A DNA stretch of 64,000 nucleotides from Convivina intestini (GCF_003096575.1 NZ_QEKT01000001.1:316102-380101), one strand, 5' to 3'. Positions 35,895 to 45,325 are shown, counted from the first letter of the stretch. Notes: generated from the letters alone by a model not told the origin. Made by a program: numbers and translations.

Positions 35895-37688
35895 TTATTT
35901 TTCATCTCTTGGCGTTTCGGCTGGTTCAACTTCAAGCCCTAGTTCTGCTAATTGCTTAAAATCAACCGCTGTTGGTGCTTGCGTCATTGGCTCAGTAGCA
36001 CGCGAATTCTTTGGAAAGGCAATGACCTCTCGAATGTTATCCTGACCAGCCAACAACATTGCTAAGCGATCCAACCCTAAGGCAATTCCACCCATTGGTG
36101 GGAAACCATACTCCATTCCTTCAAGTAAGAAGCCAAAGGCCTCTTGCGCCTTTTCAGGGGTAAAGCCAAGCGCTTTAAGCATCTTTTCTTGAATATCCAT
36201 CCGGTGGATACGAATAGAACCAGACCCTAATTCATACCCGTTCAAAACCAAATCATAACTTTGCGCATGCGCTTGGTGTGGGTCTTCTCCCTCATCCAAG
36301 TAGTGCAGATCTTCTTCGTTAGGCATAGTAAAGGGATGGTGAGCAGCAATCCAGCGACCGAAATCTTCTGAATATTCAAATAATGGCCAATCAACAATCC
36401 AGGCAAAACGCCATGGACGATCAGTGGCAATTAAGTTGAGATCAGCAGCTGTTTGACGCCGTAGGTAATCCAATGATGCTGCCACAATATCTTGACGGCC
36501 AGCCCCAAAGAGAATCAAATCTCCGCTTTTAGCACCACTCAAAGTCAAAATTTCTTGGGCCTGCTCATCATTAAAGAACTTGGCAATTGGTCCATTAAGG
36601 CCATCATCAGTGACTTTCAACCAGGCCAAACCTTTGGCACCAAAACGTTCGATATACTTAGTAAGTTTATCGATATCTTTTCGAGAGTAGTGTTCGGCAC
36701 CACCTGGAACAGCCAAAGCCTTGACTACCCCACCCTTTTGAATGGTTTGCGCAAAGACACCGAAATCAACATCAGCCATCATGCTGCTAAGGTCTTTAAT
36801 TTCGTAAGCAATTCGTAAATCAGGCTTGTCAGTTCCAAAACGGTCCATCGACTCTTGCCAGGTCAAAATTTGGATATGGTCAATGTCAAGATCAAAATCA
36901 ACCACGTCTTTCATGATTTGTTTAACCCATTGACTGACCAAATTTTGAATTTGTTCAGCTGACATAAAGCTAGTTTCTAAGTCCAACTGAGTAAATTCAG
37001 GTTGACGATCACCACGCAAATCTTCATCACGGAAACAACGGGCAATTTGGAAGTAACGATCAAAGCCGGCGCCCATCAATAGTTGCTTAAAAAGTTGTGG
37101 TGACTGAGGCAAAGCATAAAACGATCCCGGAAATACTCGTGAAGGTACTAAATAATCACGAGCTCCTTCTGGGGTAGACTTAGCCAGATAAGGCGTTTCA
37201 ATGTTAATGAAATCATGCTCATCCATAAAGCGCATAGCACTAGCCATCAACTTTGAACGGATACGTAAGTTTTTTTGCATTTCTGGCCGACGCAAATCCA
37301 GATAACGATACTGCAACTTTAATTCTTCGTTAGCATTAACGCCATCTTCAATATAAAAAGGTGGGGTCTTAGAGCTAGCTAAAATTTCAGCTTCTTGGAC
37401 TTCAATTTCAATTTGGCCAGAAGCCAGTTTCGTATTGATTTGGTCATCAGCCCGTCTAACAACTTTTCCAGTAACTGCCAAAACGTATTCACTGCGAGCT
37501 TCTTGGGCAATTGCCAAGGCTTGTGGATGCTTAGCATTAAAAGTTAATTGTACGATTCCTTCTCGGTCACGCAGGTCAATAAAGACCAACTCACCAAAAT
37601 TGCGGCGCTTTTGCACCCAACCAGTCAATGTTACTGTCTGATCTAAATAACTCTCGTTTACTAATCCAGCGTATGTTGTCCGTTCCAT
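35895..37688 (-). CDS. aspS: aspartyl-tRNA synthetase
   Basis: Class II synthetase of 597 residues. It has an N-terminal OB anticodon-binding domain (about 1-105), motif 2 [18 protein letters not shown] (about 218-235), a bacterial GAD insert (about 310-410) and motif 3 [15 protein letters not shown] (about 530-544). The ATG at 37688 lies 8 nt after AAGGAG; the ATG two codons earlier is too close to that site. It follows hisS directly and so is under the hisS T-box. No gatCAB genes are in view, so its discrimination for Asp alone cannot be judged. Confidence 0.97.
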   Translation of the reverse strand: MERTTYAGLVNESYLDQTVTLTGWVQKRRNFGELVFIDLRDREGIVQLTFNAKHPQALAIAQEARSEYVLAVTGKVVRRADDQINTKLASGQIEIEVQEAEILASSKTPPFYIEDGVNANEELKLQYRYLDLRRPEMQKNLRIRSKLMASAMRFMDEHDFINIETPYLAKSTPEGARDYLVPSRVFPGSFYALPQSPQLFKQLLMGAGFDRYFQIARCFRDEDLRGDRQPEFTQLDLETSFMSAEQIQNLVSQWVKQIMKDVVDFDLDIDHIQILTWQESMDRFGTDKPDLRIAYEIKDLSSMMADVDFGVFAQTIQKGGVVKALAVPGGAEHYSRKDIDKLTKYIERFGAKGLAWLKVTDDGLNGPIAKFFNDEQAQEILTLSGAKSGDLILFGAGRQDIVAASLDYLRRQTAADLNLIATDRPWRFAWIVDWPLFEYSEDFGRWIAAHHPFTMPNEEDLHYLDEGEDPHQAHAQSYDLVLNGYELGSGSIRIHRMDIQEKMLKALGFTPEKAQEAFGFLLEGMEYGFPPMGGIALGLDRLAMLLAGQDNIREVIAFPKNSRATEPMTQAPTAVDFKQLAELGLEVEPAETPRDEK

Positions 37689-37690
37689 TT

Positions 37691-38992
37691 TCATTCTCCT
37701 TGACTGGCTGCTTGCATAATTGTTGGTACAGCTTGTGTCAGTTCATTCAAACTAATTTCGTGTTGTTGTCCGCTTGCCATATTCTTTAAGGCAACAACAC
37801 CCTTTTCTAGTTCACTTGCCCCAATGGTAATCACAAAGCGAGCCCCCGTGCGATTGGCACTCTTAAACTGTGCCTTGGCCGAGCGATCTAGATAATCACG
37901 TTGGGCCTTATATCCCAAATGACGTAACTGCTGGGTCACTGCCAGGCTAGCAACCTGGGCTTCATCACCAATGTTTACGACATAGAAGTCAACGTCAGCT
38001 TGATCAGCTGGCAGCTGGCCTTGAGCAGCTAACAAGCTTATGAGGCGTTCAACGCCAATTGCAAAACCAACCCCAGGCGTTGCCGGACCACCAAATTCTT
38101 CAACCAAACCAGAATAACGACCACCCCCAGCAATCGTTGCTGCACCACTAAGGCTTTCATCATTAGTCATAATTTCAAAAATAGTGTCATTATAATAATC
38201 TAAACCACGTACCATGCTGCTATCAATTTCATAACTGATATTTAATTGATCAAGTAAGGCTTGTACGGCCTGCCAATGCTCAACTGACGCTGGTGAAAGG
38301 AAATCTAAAATAGAAGGGGCTTGGGCCACGATGGCTTGATCTTGAGGAGCCTTAGAATCCAATACGCGCAATGGGTTCTTTTCCAAACGAGTTTGTGAAT
38401 CGCTGGAAAGTTCATCAAAATGGGGCTTTAAGTAGTCAATTAACGCCTGACGATATTGAGCGCGGGACTGAGCATCACCAAGCGAATTAATGGCTACCGT
38501 TAGGTTTTTTAAGCCAAGATTTTTTAGATAATCAACCACCATCGCAATCATTTCAACATCTAAAGCAGGTGAGTCAGAACCAAAGGCCTCTGCCCCAATT
38601 TGATGGAATTGACGGAAACGCCCGGCTTGAGGACGCTCGTAGCGAAACATTGGTCCCATGTAAAAGACCTTATAAGGCTTTTCATGTTCTGGTCCATATA
38701 GCTTATTTTCACAATAAGCCCGCACTACGCCGGCAGTTCCTTCAGGGCGCAAAGCCATATGTCGATCACCCTTGTCATGAAAATCATACATTTCCTTGGT
38801 AACGACATCCGATGTATCCCCAGCCGAACGAGCAAAAACCTCAAAATTTTCAAAAATTGGTGTACGAATCTCACCAAAACCATAACGATCAAATAATGTC
38901 CGGGCTACGGCCTCAATTTTTTGCCACTGATACACTTGATCTGGCAGAATATCGGCTGTTCCTTTAGGACGTTGAAAAGTTGTTTTTGCCAT
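37691..38992 (-). CDS. hisS: histidyl-tRNA synthetase
   Basis: Class II synthetase of 433 residues. It opens with [10 protein letters not shown] (about 9-18), followed by motif 2 [17 protein letters not shown] (about 114-130), the His-specific [14 protein letters not shown] (about 260-273) and a C-terminal anticodon domain. GGAGG lies 25 nt before the ATG; the gap holds a perfect GTACG/CGTAC hairpin and an in-frame stop, with no other possible start. A T-box leader and promoter precede it, and aspS follows two bases after its stop. Confidence 0.97.
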   Translation of the reverse strand: MAKTTFQRPKGTADILPDQVYQWQKIEAVARTLFDRYGFGEIRTPIFENFEVFARSAGDTSDVVTKEMYDFHDKGDRHMALRPEGTAGVVRAYCENKLYGPEHEKPYKVFYMGPMFRYERPQAGRFRQFHQIGAEAFGSDSPALDVEMIAMVVDYLKNLGLKNLTVAINSLGDAQSRAQYRQALIDYLKPHFDELSSDSQTRLEKNPLRVLDSKAPQDQAIVAQAPSILDFLSPASVEHWQAVQALLDQLNISYEIDSSMVRGLDYYNDTIFEIMTNDESLSGAATIAGGGRYSGLVEEFGGPATPGVGFAIGVERLISLLAAQGQLPADQADVDFYVVNIGDEAQVASLAVTQQLRHLGYKAQRDYLDRSAKAQFKSANRTGARFVITIGASELEKGVVALKNMASGQQHEISLNELTQAVPTIMQAASQGE

Positions 38993-39002
38993 AAATTTAC
39001 TT

Positions 39003-39022
39003 GTACGTTAATCGTACCCTCC
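39003..39022 (-). promoter_or_regulatory. distant Shine-Dalgarno and hairpin before hisS
   Basis: On the minus strand GGAGG (39018-39022) is followed at once by GTACG-ATTAA-CGTAC (39003-39017), then ten bases to the ATG. Folding the hairpin would bring the effective spacing to about ten. No closer ribosome site is visible. Confidence 0.6.
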
Positions 39023-39041
39023 GCTTTATCATTAACCAAAT

Positions 39042-39078
39042 AAAAAGCACCCCCAACGACTAAGTCGTTAAGGGTGCT
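39042..39078 (-). terminator. T-box terminator upstream of hisS
   Basis: AGCACCC..AACGACT / AGTCGTT..GGGTGCT long stem followed by a T-run on the minus strand. It is the alternative to the antiterminator formed with the T-box sequence at 39083-39096. Confidence 0.9.
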
Positions 39079-39263
39079 TTTGCACGGTACCACCTTAAAT
39101 TCAGTGTTAGACAACACTCTCAAGTTGCTTAACGCGCAACTCACGATCAATTTAATGATGTATACCTCTAAGGTGTCAAAACTACGCCGTTGCCTCATTT
39201 TCATCAGCCATGAGGTTTCTAACTGTCAAAACGTAACCTTATCCTTGTCATTGGTTTTATTAT
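39079..39263 (-). ncRNA. T-box riboswitch of the hisS-aspS operon
   Basis: On the minus strand: the GACAAGGATAAGG stem I base, an apical GGCTGATGAAA loop, a specifier region, and the T-box AAGGTGGTACCGTGCA (39081-39096) before the terminator. The likely specifier is GAC (Asp, 39175-39177), which is followed by A and sits at the lower-stem AAGGT/ACCTT pairing. CAC (His, 39173-39175) overlaps it by one base. Uncharged tRNA binding would relieve termination and raise both synthetases. Confidence 0.9.
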
Positions 39264-39269
39264 GGTTAC

Positions 39270-39298
39270 ATCATAACTAGAAGACTAGCAACTGTCAA
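39270..39298 (-). promoter_or_regulatory. hisS-aspS promoter
   Basis: TTGACA and TATGAT separated by 17 nt on the minus strand, with transcription expected near 39263, at the start of the T-box leader. Confidence 0.85.
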
Positions 39299-39318
39299 GC
39301 CAGATTTTAATTAACTAA

Positions 39319-39407
39319 GGAGCTAGCGGGATTTGAACCCGCACACCGCCATACGACGGCTCGACGGATTTCGAGTCCGCTGCAGTACCAGATTGTGCCA
39401 TAGCTCC
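39319..39407 (-). tRNA. tRNA-Ser (anticodon CGA)
   Basis: An 89-nt class II tRNA. Acceptor GGAGCTA / TAGCTCC, anticodon stem GCGGA / TCCGT with loop CTCGAAA (anticodon CGA, reading UCG), a long variable arm, and T-arm GCGGG-TTCAAAT-CCCGC. CCA is not encoded. The base after the acceptor stem would be U73, whereas bacterial tRNA-Ser usually has G73. It lies between typA and the hisS promoter. Confidence 0.93.
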
Positions 39408-39412
39408 ACAAG

Positions 39413-39428
39413 GGGTAGTTCTCTACCC
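39413..39428 (-). other. hairpin between typA and tRNA-Ser
   Basis: GGGTAG-AGAA-CTACCC on the minus strand without a T-run, so it is more likely a processing or stabilising element than a terminator. The tRNA may be cotranscribed with typA. Confidence 0.45.
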
Positions 39429-39438
39429 GTTATAAAAA

Positions 39439-41289
39439 TTAGTTAGAAGATGCCTTACGGCGTTTAGCAGCCTTTTCACGCTCAGCAGTGTTCAAAATAG
39501 CCTTACGGATACGAACGTTCTCTGGGGTTACTTCGACATACTCGTCATCGTTCAAGAATTCCAAAGATGCTTCCAAGTTCATAGTACGTGGTGTCTTGAT
39601 TGAAGCAGTTTGGTCCTTGTTAGAAGAACGAACGTTAGACTGTGGCTTTGCCTTAGTAACGTTAACGGAAATATCGTTATCACGAGCATTCATACCAACA
39701 ATCATACCTTCATAAACATCCACTCCAGCAGGAATGAACATTTGTCCACGGTCTTCAACACCCATGATGGCATAGTTAGTAGTTTGACCTTGCGTAATTG
39801 AAACCAAAGCGCCGTTACGACGGCCAGGTTCCCAATTGCGAACCATTGGACGGTATTCAGCATAAGTATGGTTGTAGATACCATAACCATGGGTTGCAGT
39901 CATAAATTCAGTTGAGTAACCAATCAAACCACGTGAAGGTGCCATATACATCAAACGGGTCTGGCCATTGCCAACTGATTCCATGTTTTGCATTTCACCC
40001 TTACGTTGGTTCAAAGAATCAATAACCGCTGAAGCATATTCATCAGGAGTATCAATTTGAATTGATTCGTAAGGTTCGCAAGTTTCGCCATCGATATCAC
40101 GGAAGATAACCTGTGGACGAGAAGCTTGCAATTCGAAGCCTTCACGACGCATTGTTTCGATCAAGATTGAAAGGTGCAATTCACCACGTCCAGAAACTAA
40201 CCAAGCACCAGCTTGACCGGTATCTTCAACACGCAAAGAAACATCAGTATGCAATTCACGGCGCAAACGATCATCAATTTGACGAGCAGTTACAAACTTA
40301 CCTTCACGACCAGCAAAGGGACTGTCATTTTGACGGAAAGTCATTTGCAAAGTAGGTTCATCAATACGTAACAAAGGTAGGGCTTCGGGATGCTGTGGAT
40401 CAGCAACCGTTTCACCAACGGAAATATCTTCCATTCCTGAAACCGCAATCAAATCTCCAGCCTTAGCCTCTTTGATATCAACTTGGTCCAAGCCGATGAA
40501 ACCAGCCAACTTAGTAACACGGAAACTTTGTGTTGAACCGTCAAGCTTCAAAACTTCAACGTTGTCTCCAACCTTGATTGTTCCACGCTTAACACGACCA
40601 ATACCAATACGACCAACGAAGTCGTTATAGTCCAACATGGCAACTTGGAATTGCAAAGGTTCATCAGAGTTATCCACTGGGGCTGGCACTGTCTTAAAGA
40701 CTGTGTCAAAGATTGGCTTCATTGTGTGTTCTTGCGTCGCTACATCAGGATCGTAAGAACTAGTTCCGTTCATAGCTGAAGCAAAGATAACTGGGAAGTC
40801 CAAATCATCATCATCAGCACCCAATTCAATGAACAAATCCAAAACTTCATCGACAACTTCTTGAGGACGGGCACCAGGACGGTCAACCTTGTTGACGATT
40901 ACGATTGGTGTCAAGTGTTGCTCGAAGGCCTTTTTCAAAACGAAACGAGTCTGAGGCATCGTTCCTTCAAAGGCGTCAACAACCAACAAAACACCATCAA
41001 CCATTCCCATGATACGCTCAACTTCTCCACCGAAATCGGCGTGACCAGGAGTATCCAAGATGTTGATTTGCTTATCACCAACTCGAACAGCAGTATTCTT
41101 TGAAAGAATCGTAATACCACGTTCTTTTTCGATATCATTGGTATCCATAACACGGTCCCCAAGGGCCTCTTCCTTACGGGCATCCAATGTATCTGATTGC
41201 TTTAACATTTCATTAACCAACGTCGTCTTTCCATGGTCGACGTGGGCAATAATAGCGATATTACGAATATCTTCGCGAAGTTTTGCCAA
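39439..41289 (-). CDS. typA: ribosome-binding GTPase TypA/BipA
   Basis: Translational GTPase of 616 residues. It has G1 [11 protein letters not shown] (about 15-25), DTPGHADFGGE (about 79-89) and NKVDRPGARPQEV (about 132-144), followed by EF-G-like domains II, III and V and the unique C-terminal domain. It supports 50S assembly and growth in the cold. It is monocistronic, with the tRNA-Ser gene downstream. Confidence 0.97.
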   Translation of the reverse strand: MAKLREDIRNIAIIAHVDHGKTTLVNEMLKQSDTLDARKEEALGDRVMDTNDIEKERGITILSKNTAVRVGDKQINILDTPGHADFGGEVERIMGMVDGVLLVVDAFEGTMPQTRFVLKKAFEQHLTPIVIVNKVDRPGARPQEVVDEVLDLFIELGADDDDLDFPVIFASAMNGTSSYDPDVATQEHTMKPIFDTVFKTVPAPVDNSDEPLQFQVAMLDYNDFVGRIGIGRVKRGTIKVGDNVEVLKLDGSTQSFRVTKLAGFIGLDQVDIKEAKAGDLIAVSGMEDISVGETVADPQHPEALPLLRIDEPTLQMTFRQNDSPFAGREGKFVTARQIDDRLRRELHTDVSLRVEDTGQAGAWLVSGRGELHLSILIETMRREGFELQASRPQVIFRDIDGETCEPYESIQIDTPDEYASAVIDSLNQRKGEMQNMESVGNGQTRLMYMAPSRGLIGYSTEFMTATHGYGIYNHTYAEYRPMVRNWEPGRRNGALVSITQGQTTNYAIMGVEDRGQMFIPAGVDVYEGMIVGMNARDNDISVNVTKAKPQSNVRSSNKDQTASIKTPRTMNLEASLEFLNDDEYVEVTPENVRIRKAILNTAEREKAAKRRKASSN

Positions 41290-41350
41290 TTTCCTAGTGC
41301 TCCTTTAATGTTGATACTACTCACATTAAAAGCTAGGGAAAACGGATTCC

Positions 41351-42142
41351 CTAGCCCTTCAACATCGTTACAATTTCATGATGTGTACTGTCAGTAGCAA
41401 TTAATACTGTGTTTGATGATAGCATATTCAGCGCTTGTCCGTCAAGATTAGTGACGATAAATCCCAAGCCTTCCGCTAAAACTCGACCAGCAGCCACATC
41501 CCAAGGCATTAATTTTGAAAAATAACCATTAACCTGTCCTTTTAATAAATATGAAAAGGTAATGCCAGCTGAACCAATCACCCGAAAGGCTAAGGCCTTT
41601 TGTGCTAGGGTCTTATAACCATAATCGCCGGCAACCAAGCGACGCCCACTGAGCATGAGAATACTTTGTGACAACTGCAGGTCAGGACTGGCTGATAATT
41701 GTTGCTGATTGATTTGAACGCCGATGGCCGGTCCCCCGTGATAGATATCATTGCCCATCACATCAGCAATCCAACCTAGCAAGGGTTGCCCATCCCGATA
41801 TAGGGCAACCATGATGGCAAAGTCAGTATGTTCATGAACAAAATTCATCGTACCGTCAATGGGATCAACAAACCAGACATCTCCCTCCATATCCAGCGGA
41901 TGATCACCAAAACCCTCTTCACTGATGATTTTGGCTTCTGGATTAAAAGTTCGAATCTTTTGATCAAGCCAACGCTCATTTTCCCGATCAACATTGGTGA
42001 CTAAATTACGAGTATCTCCATCCTTATGTTGAACATCTAAATGGCTTTGAACTAGTCCCTGAGCTTGATGCATCAACTCTTCTAACCAGTGGCACACCAT
42101 TTGATCAATAGCCTTTAATTCTTTGAGGTCACTATCTGTCAT
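41351..42142 (-). CDS. inositol monophosphatase family protein
   Basis: A 263-residue IMPase-superfamily phosphatase. Metal-site motifs are EEGFGD (about 76-81), DPIDGTMNFVH (about 92-102) and WDVAAGRVLAEG (about 216-227). Possible substrates include inositol phosphates, fructose bisphosphate or other sugar phosphates; the sequence does not decide. It overlaps the UPF0223 gene by 4 nt (ATGA), so the two are coupled. Confidence 0.88.
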   Translation of the reverse strand: MTDSDLKELKAIDQMVCHWLEELMHQAQGLVQSHLDVQHKDGDTRNLVTNVDRENERWLDQKIRTFNPEAKIISEEGFGDHPLDMEGDVWFVDPIDGTMNFVHEHTDFAIMVALYRDGQPLLGWIADVMGNDIYHGGPAIGVQINQQQLSASPDLQLSQSILMLSGRRLVAGDYGYKTLAQKALAFRVIGSAGITFSYLLKGQVNGYFSKLMPWDVAAGRVLAEGLGFIVTNLDGQALNMLSSNTVLIATDSTHHEIVTMLKG

Positions 42143-42408
42143 AGGTGTAATTGCTTTCGGGTGGTTTGTTGGGCTTGTTTAATCGTTTGGTAAATACTGT
42201 AGCCGGTTTGTTGGGCTAAATCACGATCAAACGCTTTTTGTTCACTTTTAGCCGGGATTACCTGGCAAAAGGCCTGATAATCAGCCAATATTTTCTGACA
42301 GTCAACCCCTGCTTCATGAGCAATGAGCACATCATCAACCAAAGTCGACACGGCAATAATATCGGCAGTTGTCCAATTGCCATCAATTGGTAGTTGATAA
42401 TTATTCAT
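42139..42408 (-). CDS. UPF0223 family protein
   Basis: An 89-residue soluble protein. The pattern YQLPIDGNWTTADIIAVS near the start, then DYQAFCQVIPAKSEQKAFDRD and GYSIYQTIKQA, matches the UPF0223/YktA family, for which no function is established. AAGGAGG precedes the ATG. It overlaps the unknown upstream gene by 8 nt and the IMPase gene by 4 nt, suggesting coordinated synthesis. Confidence 0.85.
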   Translation of the reverse strand: MNNYQLPIDGNWTTADIIAVSTLVDDVLIAHEAGVDCQKILADYQAFCQVIPAKSEQKAFDRDLAQQTGYSIYQTIKQAQQTTRKQLHL

Positions 42409-43570
42409 CGCGCTCCTCCTTCTTTTTAGCCGCCTCAGCCTTAGTGGCTGCTATTTTTTGTTGTTCGGCAAATTTAGCAAAGCCAAGACTGCGTGACCGG
42501 CTATTTTGATAATTGGCCAAATAGTTGTGATAAACCTCCTGTCGCTGGGCTAAGGGTATTTCTTGCCAAGCATACACGTCACGGGGACCACCTTTTTTGA
42601 CAATGTCCAAGTACTGACCCGGCTGTTGTTTATCAAATACATCCGGTTCATAAGGCCATTGTTGGGTAGCCCTTTGACGCAATTGCGCATCTGATGGGTG
42701 TTCAATATCCAAACGCCAATGACTTTTATGATGCACCTGACCAAAATTAAATGATTCTGTATTGGCAATAATCGACAGTTCATATTGGCCATAGTGGTCC
42801 GGTTGACTATCGATTAAACCATTATCCAACTTTTTTAAGACATCCCATTGGGTGACAAAATCGCCTCGAACTAAATCAATAATAAACTCAGCATGCTTAC
42901 TTTTTGCCGTTACTTGAACTTTAAAATTATTCGGATAAATGAAACGGCCCTGATAACGATTGTGATAGGTAGCATCGGTTTGATAGTCAAGGGCTAAGCC
43001 ATAGTAAGTTTGGTAATTTAGTAATTTTTGATAGTCATTGCCACCAGGAAAATTTTCCCGAATATAGTTAATATTTTGTCGATCAATCCAGTAGCGCAAA
43101 AGATGAATTTGCTGAGCTAGGAGCGCTAGCTCCCCCTCCCCTTGAGCATAATCAGCCAAAGTCTGTGATTTAAATACCTGTTGGATATCTTGACATAGGA
43201 GCACTAAGAAAGGAGCATGGGGCGCTAACTGGGCATCAAAGTGATAAGCCCCTTGTATTTGCAAGAAGTGGTACTGATCGATTTTAGCTCCTAATTGCCC
43301 CAACAACATTTGAAGCCGCTGAACTGGTCCTTTTTGACTAGCTTGGTACATCTGCGTATAAAATTCACTACCGATAGCATGAATTTGATGCCACATGTGG
43401 GCTTTTTGTTTTTCAATCTGTTCTAATGAAGTCAGCTTTTGCTGATACAAGTACTGGGCCGCCTTGCATTGACTGGCTTGATCCCATCCATCCTTTGACA
43501 AAAGCTGGACTTCTTTGTCACTAAACTGAATTGATCCGCGATATTTATCTAACAACCAGCTAAAAGTCAT
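42401..43570 (-). CDS. unknown 389-residue protein (possibly DUF3114)
   Basis: No recognised catalytic motif. The protein is soluble, rich in Gln, His and Tyr, and ends in a Lys/Glu/Ala-rich helical tail (about 365-389). Segments that look most conserved are GEGELALLAQQIHLLRYWID (about 145-164), DGLIDSQPDHYGQYE-like spacing (about 249-263) and the end VKKGGPRDVYAWQEIP (about 324-339). The last two faintly recall DUF3114, but I cannot confirm it. It is the first gene of a three-gene unit with the UPF0223 and IMPase genes and has its own upstream gap of 155 bases facing def. Confidence 0.7.
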   Translation of the reverse strand: MTFSWLLDKYRGSIQFSDKEVQLLSKDGWDQASQCKAAQYLYQQKLTSLEQIEKQKAHMWHQIHAIGSEFYTQMYQASQKGPVQRLQMLLGQLGAKIDQYHFLQIQGAYHFDAQLAPHAPFLVLLCQDIQQVFKSQTLADYAQGEGELALLAQQIHLLRYWIDRQNINYIRENFPGGNDYQKLLNYQTYYGLALDYQTDATYHNRYQGRFIYPNNFKVQVTAKSKHAEFIIDLVRGDFVTQWDVLKKLDNGLIDSQPDHYGQYELSIIANTESFNFGQVHHKSHWRLDIEHPSDAQLRQRATQQWPYEPDVFDKQQPGQYLDIVKKGGPRDVYAWQEIPLAQRQEVYHNYLANYQNSRSRSLGFAKFAEQQKIAATKAEAAKKKEERDE

Positions 43571-43667
43571 TTTTTATTCTCCACTCAACTGTCTTAATTA
43601 CTCAATCTCTATTCTAGCAAGCAAGCGTTATTTTCTCCATCTTCAAAAGGATATTTCAACATCAACA

Positions 43668-43695
43668 TTGGCAAAAAGCTAAGTTTTGATATACT
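43668..43695 (+). promoter_or_regulatory. predicted def promoter
   Basis: TTGGCA and TATACT separated by 16 nt on the plus strand, 30 bases before the def ATG. Confidence 0.55.
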
Positions 43696-43725
43696 AGGAT
43701 AAGATTTTACTTGAAGGAGAACAGT

Positions 43726-44304
43726 ATGAAAGTCCGTTTTACCATGGATAAAATAACCCGTGACGGGAACCCCGTTTTACGGGAAATCAGTCAGGCCGTC
43801 CCCTTCCCTCTAAGTGACGAAAATCGTCAATTAGCCCAGGATATGATGACCTATTTAGAAGTTTCCCAGGATGATGAGGCTAACGAAAAATATGGACTTC
43901 GTCCAGGAGTTGGCCTGGCTGCCCCGCAGGTTGGCTATGCCCTTCAAATGGCAGCGGTCTTGATTCCGGCACAAAACCCGCAAGAAAGTGACGAGGAGCC
44001 TTACTTTAAGGGCGTCATTTTTAATCCAGTCATTGTTAGTGAAACCGTCCAACGAGGAGCCTTAAACGTTGGTGAAGGTTGTCTATCAGTTGATGAAGAT
44101 GTTCCTGGTTTTGTCCCCCGTTCCAATCGAATTACCGTTCGCTATCAAGACGAAGAGGGTCAAAGTCAAACCATTAAATTACGAGGCTATCCAGCGATTG
44201 TCTTCCAGCATGAAATTGATCATCTCCATGGACATTTATACTATGATCATATCAATCAAAATGACCCTTGGCATGTTGACGATCAAACTAAATATATTGA
44301 ATAA
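43726..44304 (+). CDS. def: peptide deformylase
   Basis: Removes the N-formyl group from new proteins. The 192-residue chain carries all three metal/active-site motifs: GVGLAAPQVG (61-70), EGCLS (117-121, Cys119) and HEIDH (162-166). The ATG at 43726 has AAGGAG 7 nt upstream; an in-frame TTG five codons earlier overlaps that site. It is the only plus-strand gene between citI and plsY and ends in a terminator shared with dnaJ. The insert after the first helix suggests a type 2 (Gram-positive) deformylase. Confidence 0.96.
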   Translation: MKVRFTMDKITRDGNPVLREISQAVPFPLSDENRQLAQDMMTYLEVSQDDEANEKYGLRPGVGLAAPQVGYALQMAAVLIPAQNPQESDEEPYFKGVIFNPVIVSETVQRGALNVGEGCLSVDEDVPGFVPRSNRITVRYQDEEGQSQTIKLRGYPAIVFQHEIDHLHGHLYYDHINQNDPWHVDDQTKYIE

Positions 44305-44332
44305 AAAAGCAATCCAGCTGGATTGCTTTTTT
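44303..44332. terminator. bidirectional terminator between def and dnaJ
   Basis: 14-bp perfect stem AAAAAAGCAATCCA / TGGATTGCTTTTTT with a 2-nt core, between the convergent def and dnaJ genes. Confidence 0.93.
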
Positions 44333-44338
44333 ACTTGC

Positions 44339-45256
44339 TTATAAATCAAAAATTGACTTCTTCTTACTACGCTTCATGTTGGAAGCGCTGGCAAACTCTT
44401 CTAGGGCATTCTTTTGATCCTTATTTAGGCGCGTTGGAACCACCACATTGACCACCACAAACTGGTCTCCATGACCACTACCATGTAGGCGAGGAGCGCC
44501 CTTGCCCCCTAAGCGGAAACGCCGACCATTTTGCGTACCAGCCGGAATTTTTAGCTTAACATCGCCATGAACAGTTTTGACGTCAATCTCATCACCTAAG
44601 GCAGCACTGACAAAACTAATGTCTTGTTGCAAATAGATGTCAGCTCCATCACGTTCAAAGCCTTCAGATGAAGCCCCAACTGAGAAGACAACGTACAAAT
44701 CACCTTGAGGACCGCCATTAACACCGGCTTCTCCTTGACCATTCAAACGCATTTGTTGACCAGTTTCGACACCAGCTGGAACTTTTACCTTAACTTCATG
44801 TTGCTGGCCTTGACCATCGGCTTCACGACTATATTTAATTGTTTTTTCTGTTCCAAAGATAGCTTCATCAAAGGTCAAATGCATCCGGTACTGTAAGTCC
44901 CGTCCTTTACGAGGAGCATTGGGATCAAAACCACCACCAAACATTTGACTAAAGATATCACCCAAGTCAGAAAAGTCGCTAAAGCCACCCTGTCCACCTT
45001 GGAAGCCGCCAAATCCTTGACCTCCGAAACCACCTTGGGCACCAGCAGCACCAAATTGATCATACTGGGAACGCTTTTGAGGATTTCCTAAAGTCTCAAA
45101 AGCTTCTTGAATATCTTTATACTTATCTTCAGCCCCAGGTTCGTGGTTCAAATCTGGATGATATTTTTTAGAGAGCTTACGATAAGCTTTTTTAATTTCA
45201 TCCTGACTAGCATTTTTATCGACCCCTAAACGCTCATAAAATTCAGTATTATTCAC
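44339..45256 (-). CDS. dnaJ: DnaJ/Hsp40 co-chaperone lacking the zinc-finger domain
   Basis: A J-protein of 305 residues, about 70 shorter than usual DnaJ. Order: J domain (1-70, HPD at 33-35), Gly/Phe-rich linker (about 71-110) and the C-terminal client-binding domains (about 118-305). The CxxCxGxG zinc-finger repeats expected after [16 protein letters not shown] (about 130-145) are absent, and the protein contains no cysteine. The frame is continuous, so this is an in-frame loss rather than a frameshift. It still stimulates DnaK ATPase if the J domain works as usual. It is the last gene of hrcA-grpE-dnaK-dnaJ. CbpA-like (type II) J-proteins share this layout. Confidence 0.93.
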   Translation of the reverse strand: MNNTEFYERLGVDKNASQDEIKKAYRKLSKKYHPDLNHEPGAEDKYKDIQEAFETLGNPQKRSQYDQFGAAGAQGGFGGQGFGGFQGGQGGFSDFSDLGDIFSQMFGGGFDPNAPRKGRDLQYRMHLTFDEAIFGTEKTIKYSREADGQGQQHEVKVKVPAGVETGQQMRLNGQGEAGVNGGPQGDLYVVFSVGASSEGFERDGADIYLQQDISFVSAALGDEIDVKTVHGDVKLKIPAGTQNGRRFRLGGKGAPRLHGSGHGDQFVVVNVVVPTRLNKDQKNALEEFASASNMKRSKKKSIFDL

Positions 45257-45288
45257 CAGGATACTCCTTTTCTTATTAAACTATGTAC

Positions 45289-45314
45289 ACAAACCGCCCC
45301 CATGGACGGTTTGT
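45289..45314 (-). other. intercistronic hairpin between dnaK and dnaJ
   Basis: ACAAACCG / CGGTTTGT stem with a 10-nt loop on the minus strand and no T-run. It may lower dnaJ expression or protect the dnaK message. Confidence 0.5.
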
Positions 45315-45325
45315 TTTACTAATTA

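Noticed and set aside
39074-39280. Plus-strand 68-codon frame
   Set aside because: It lies over the T-box leader, whose structure explains the sequence; no ribosome site.
44339-45256. dnaJ as a frameshifted pseudogene
   Set aside because: The frame is continuous from J domain through both C-terminal domains; only the zinc-finger segment is missing.
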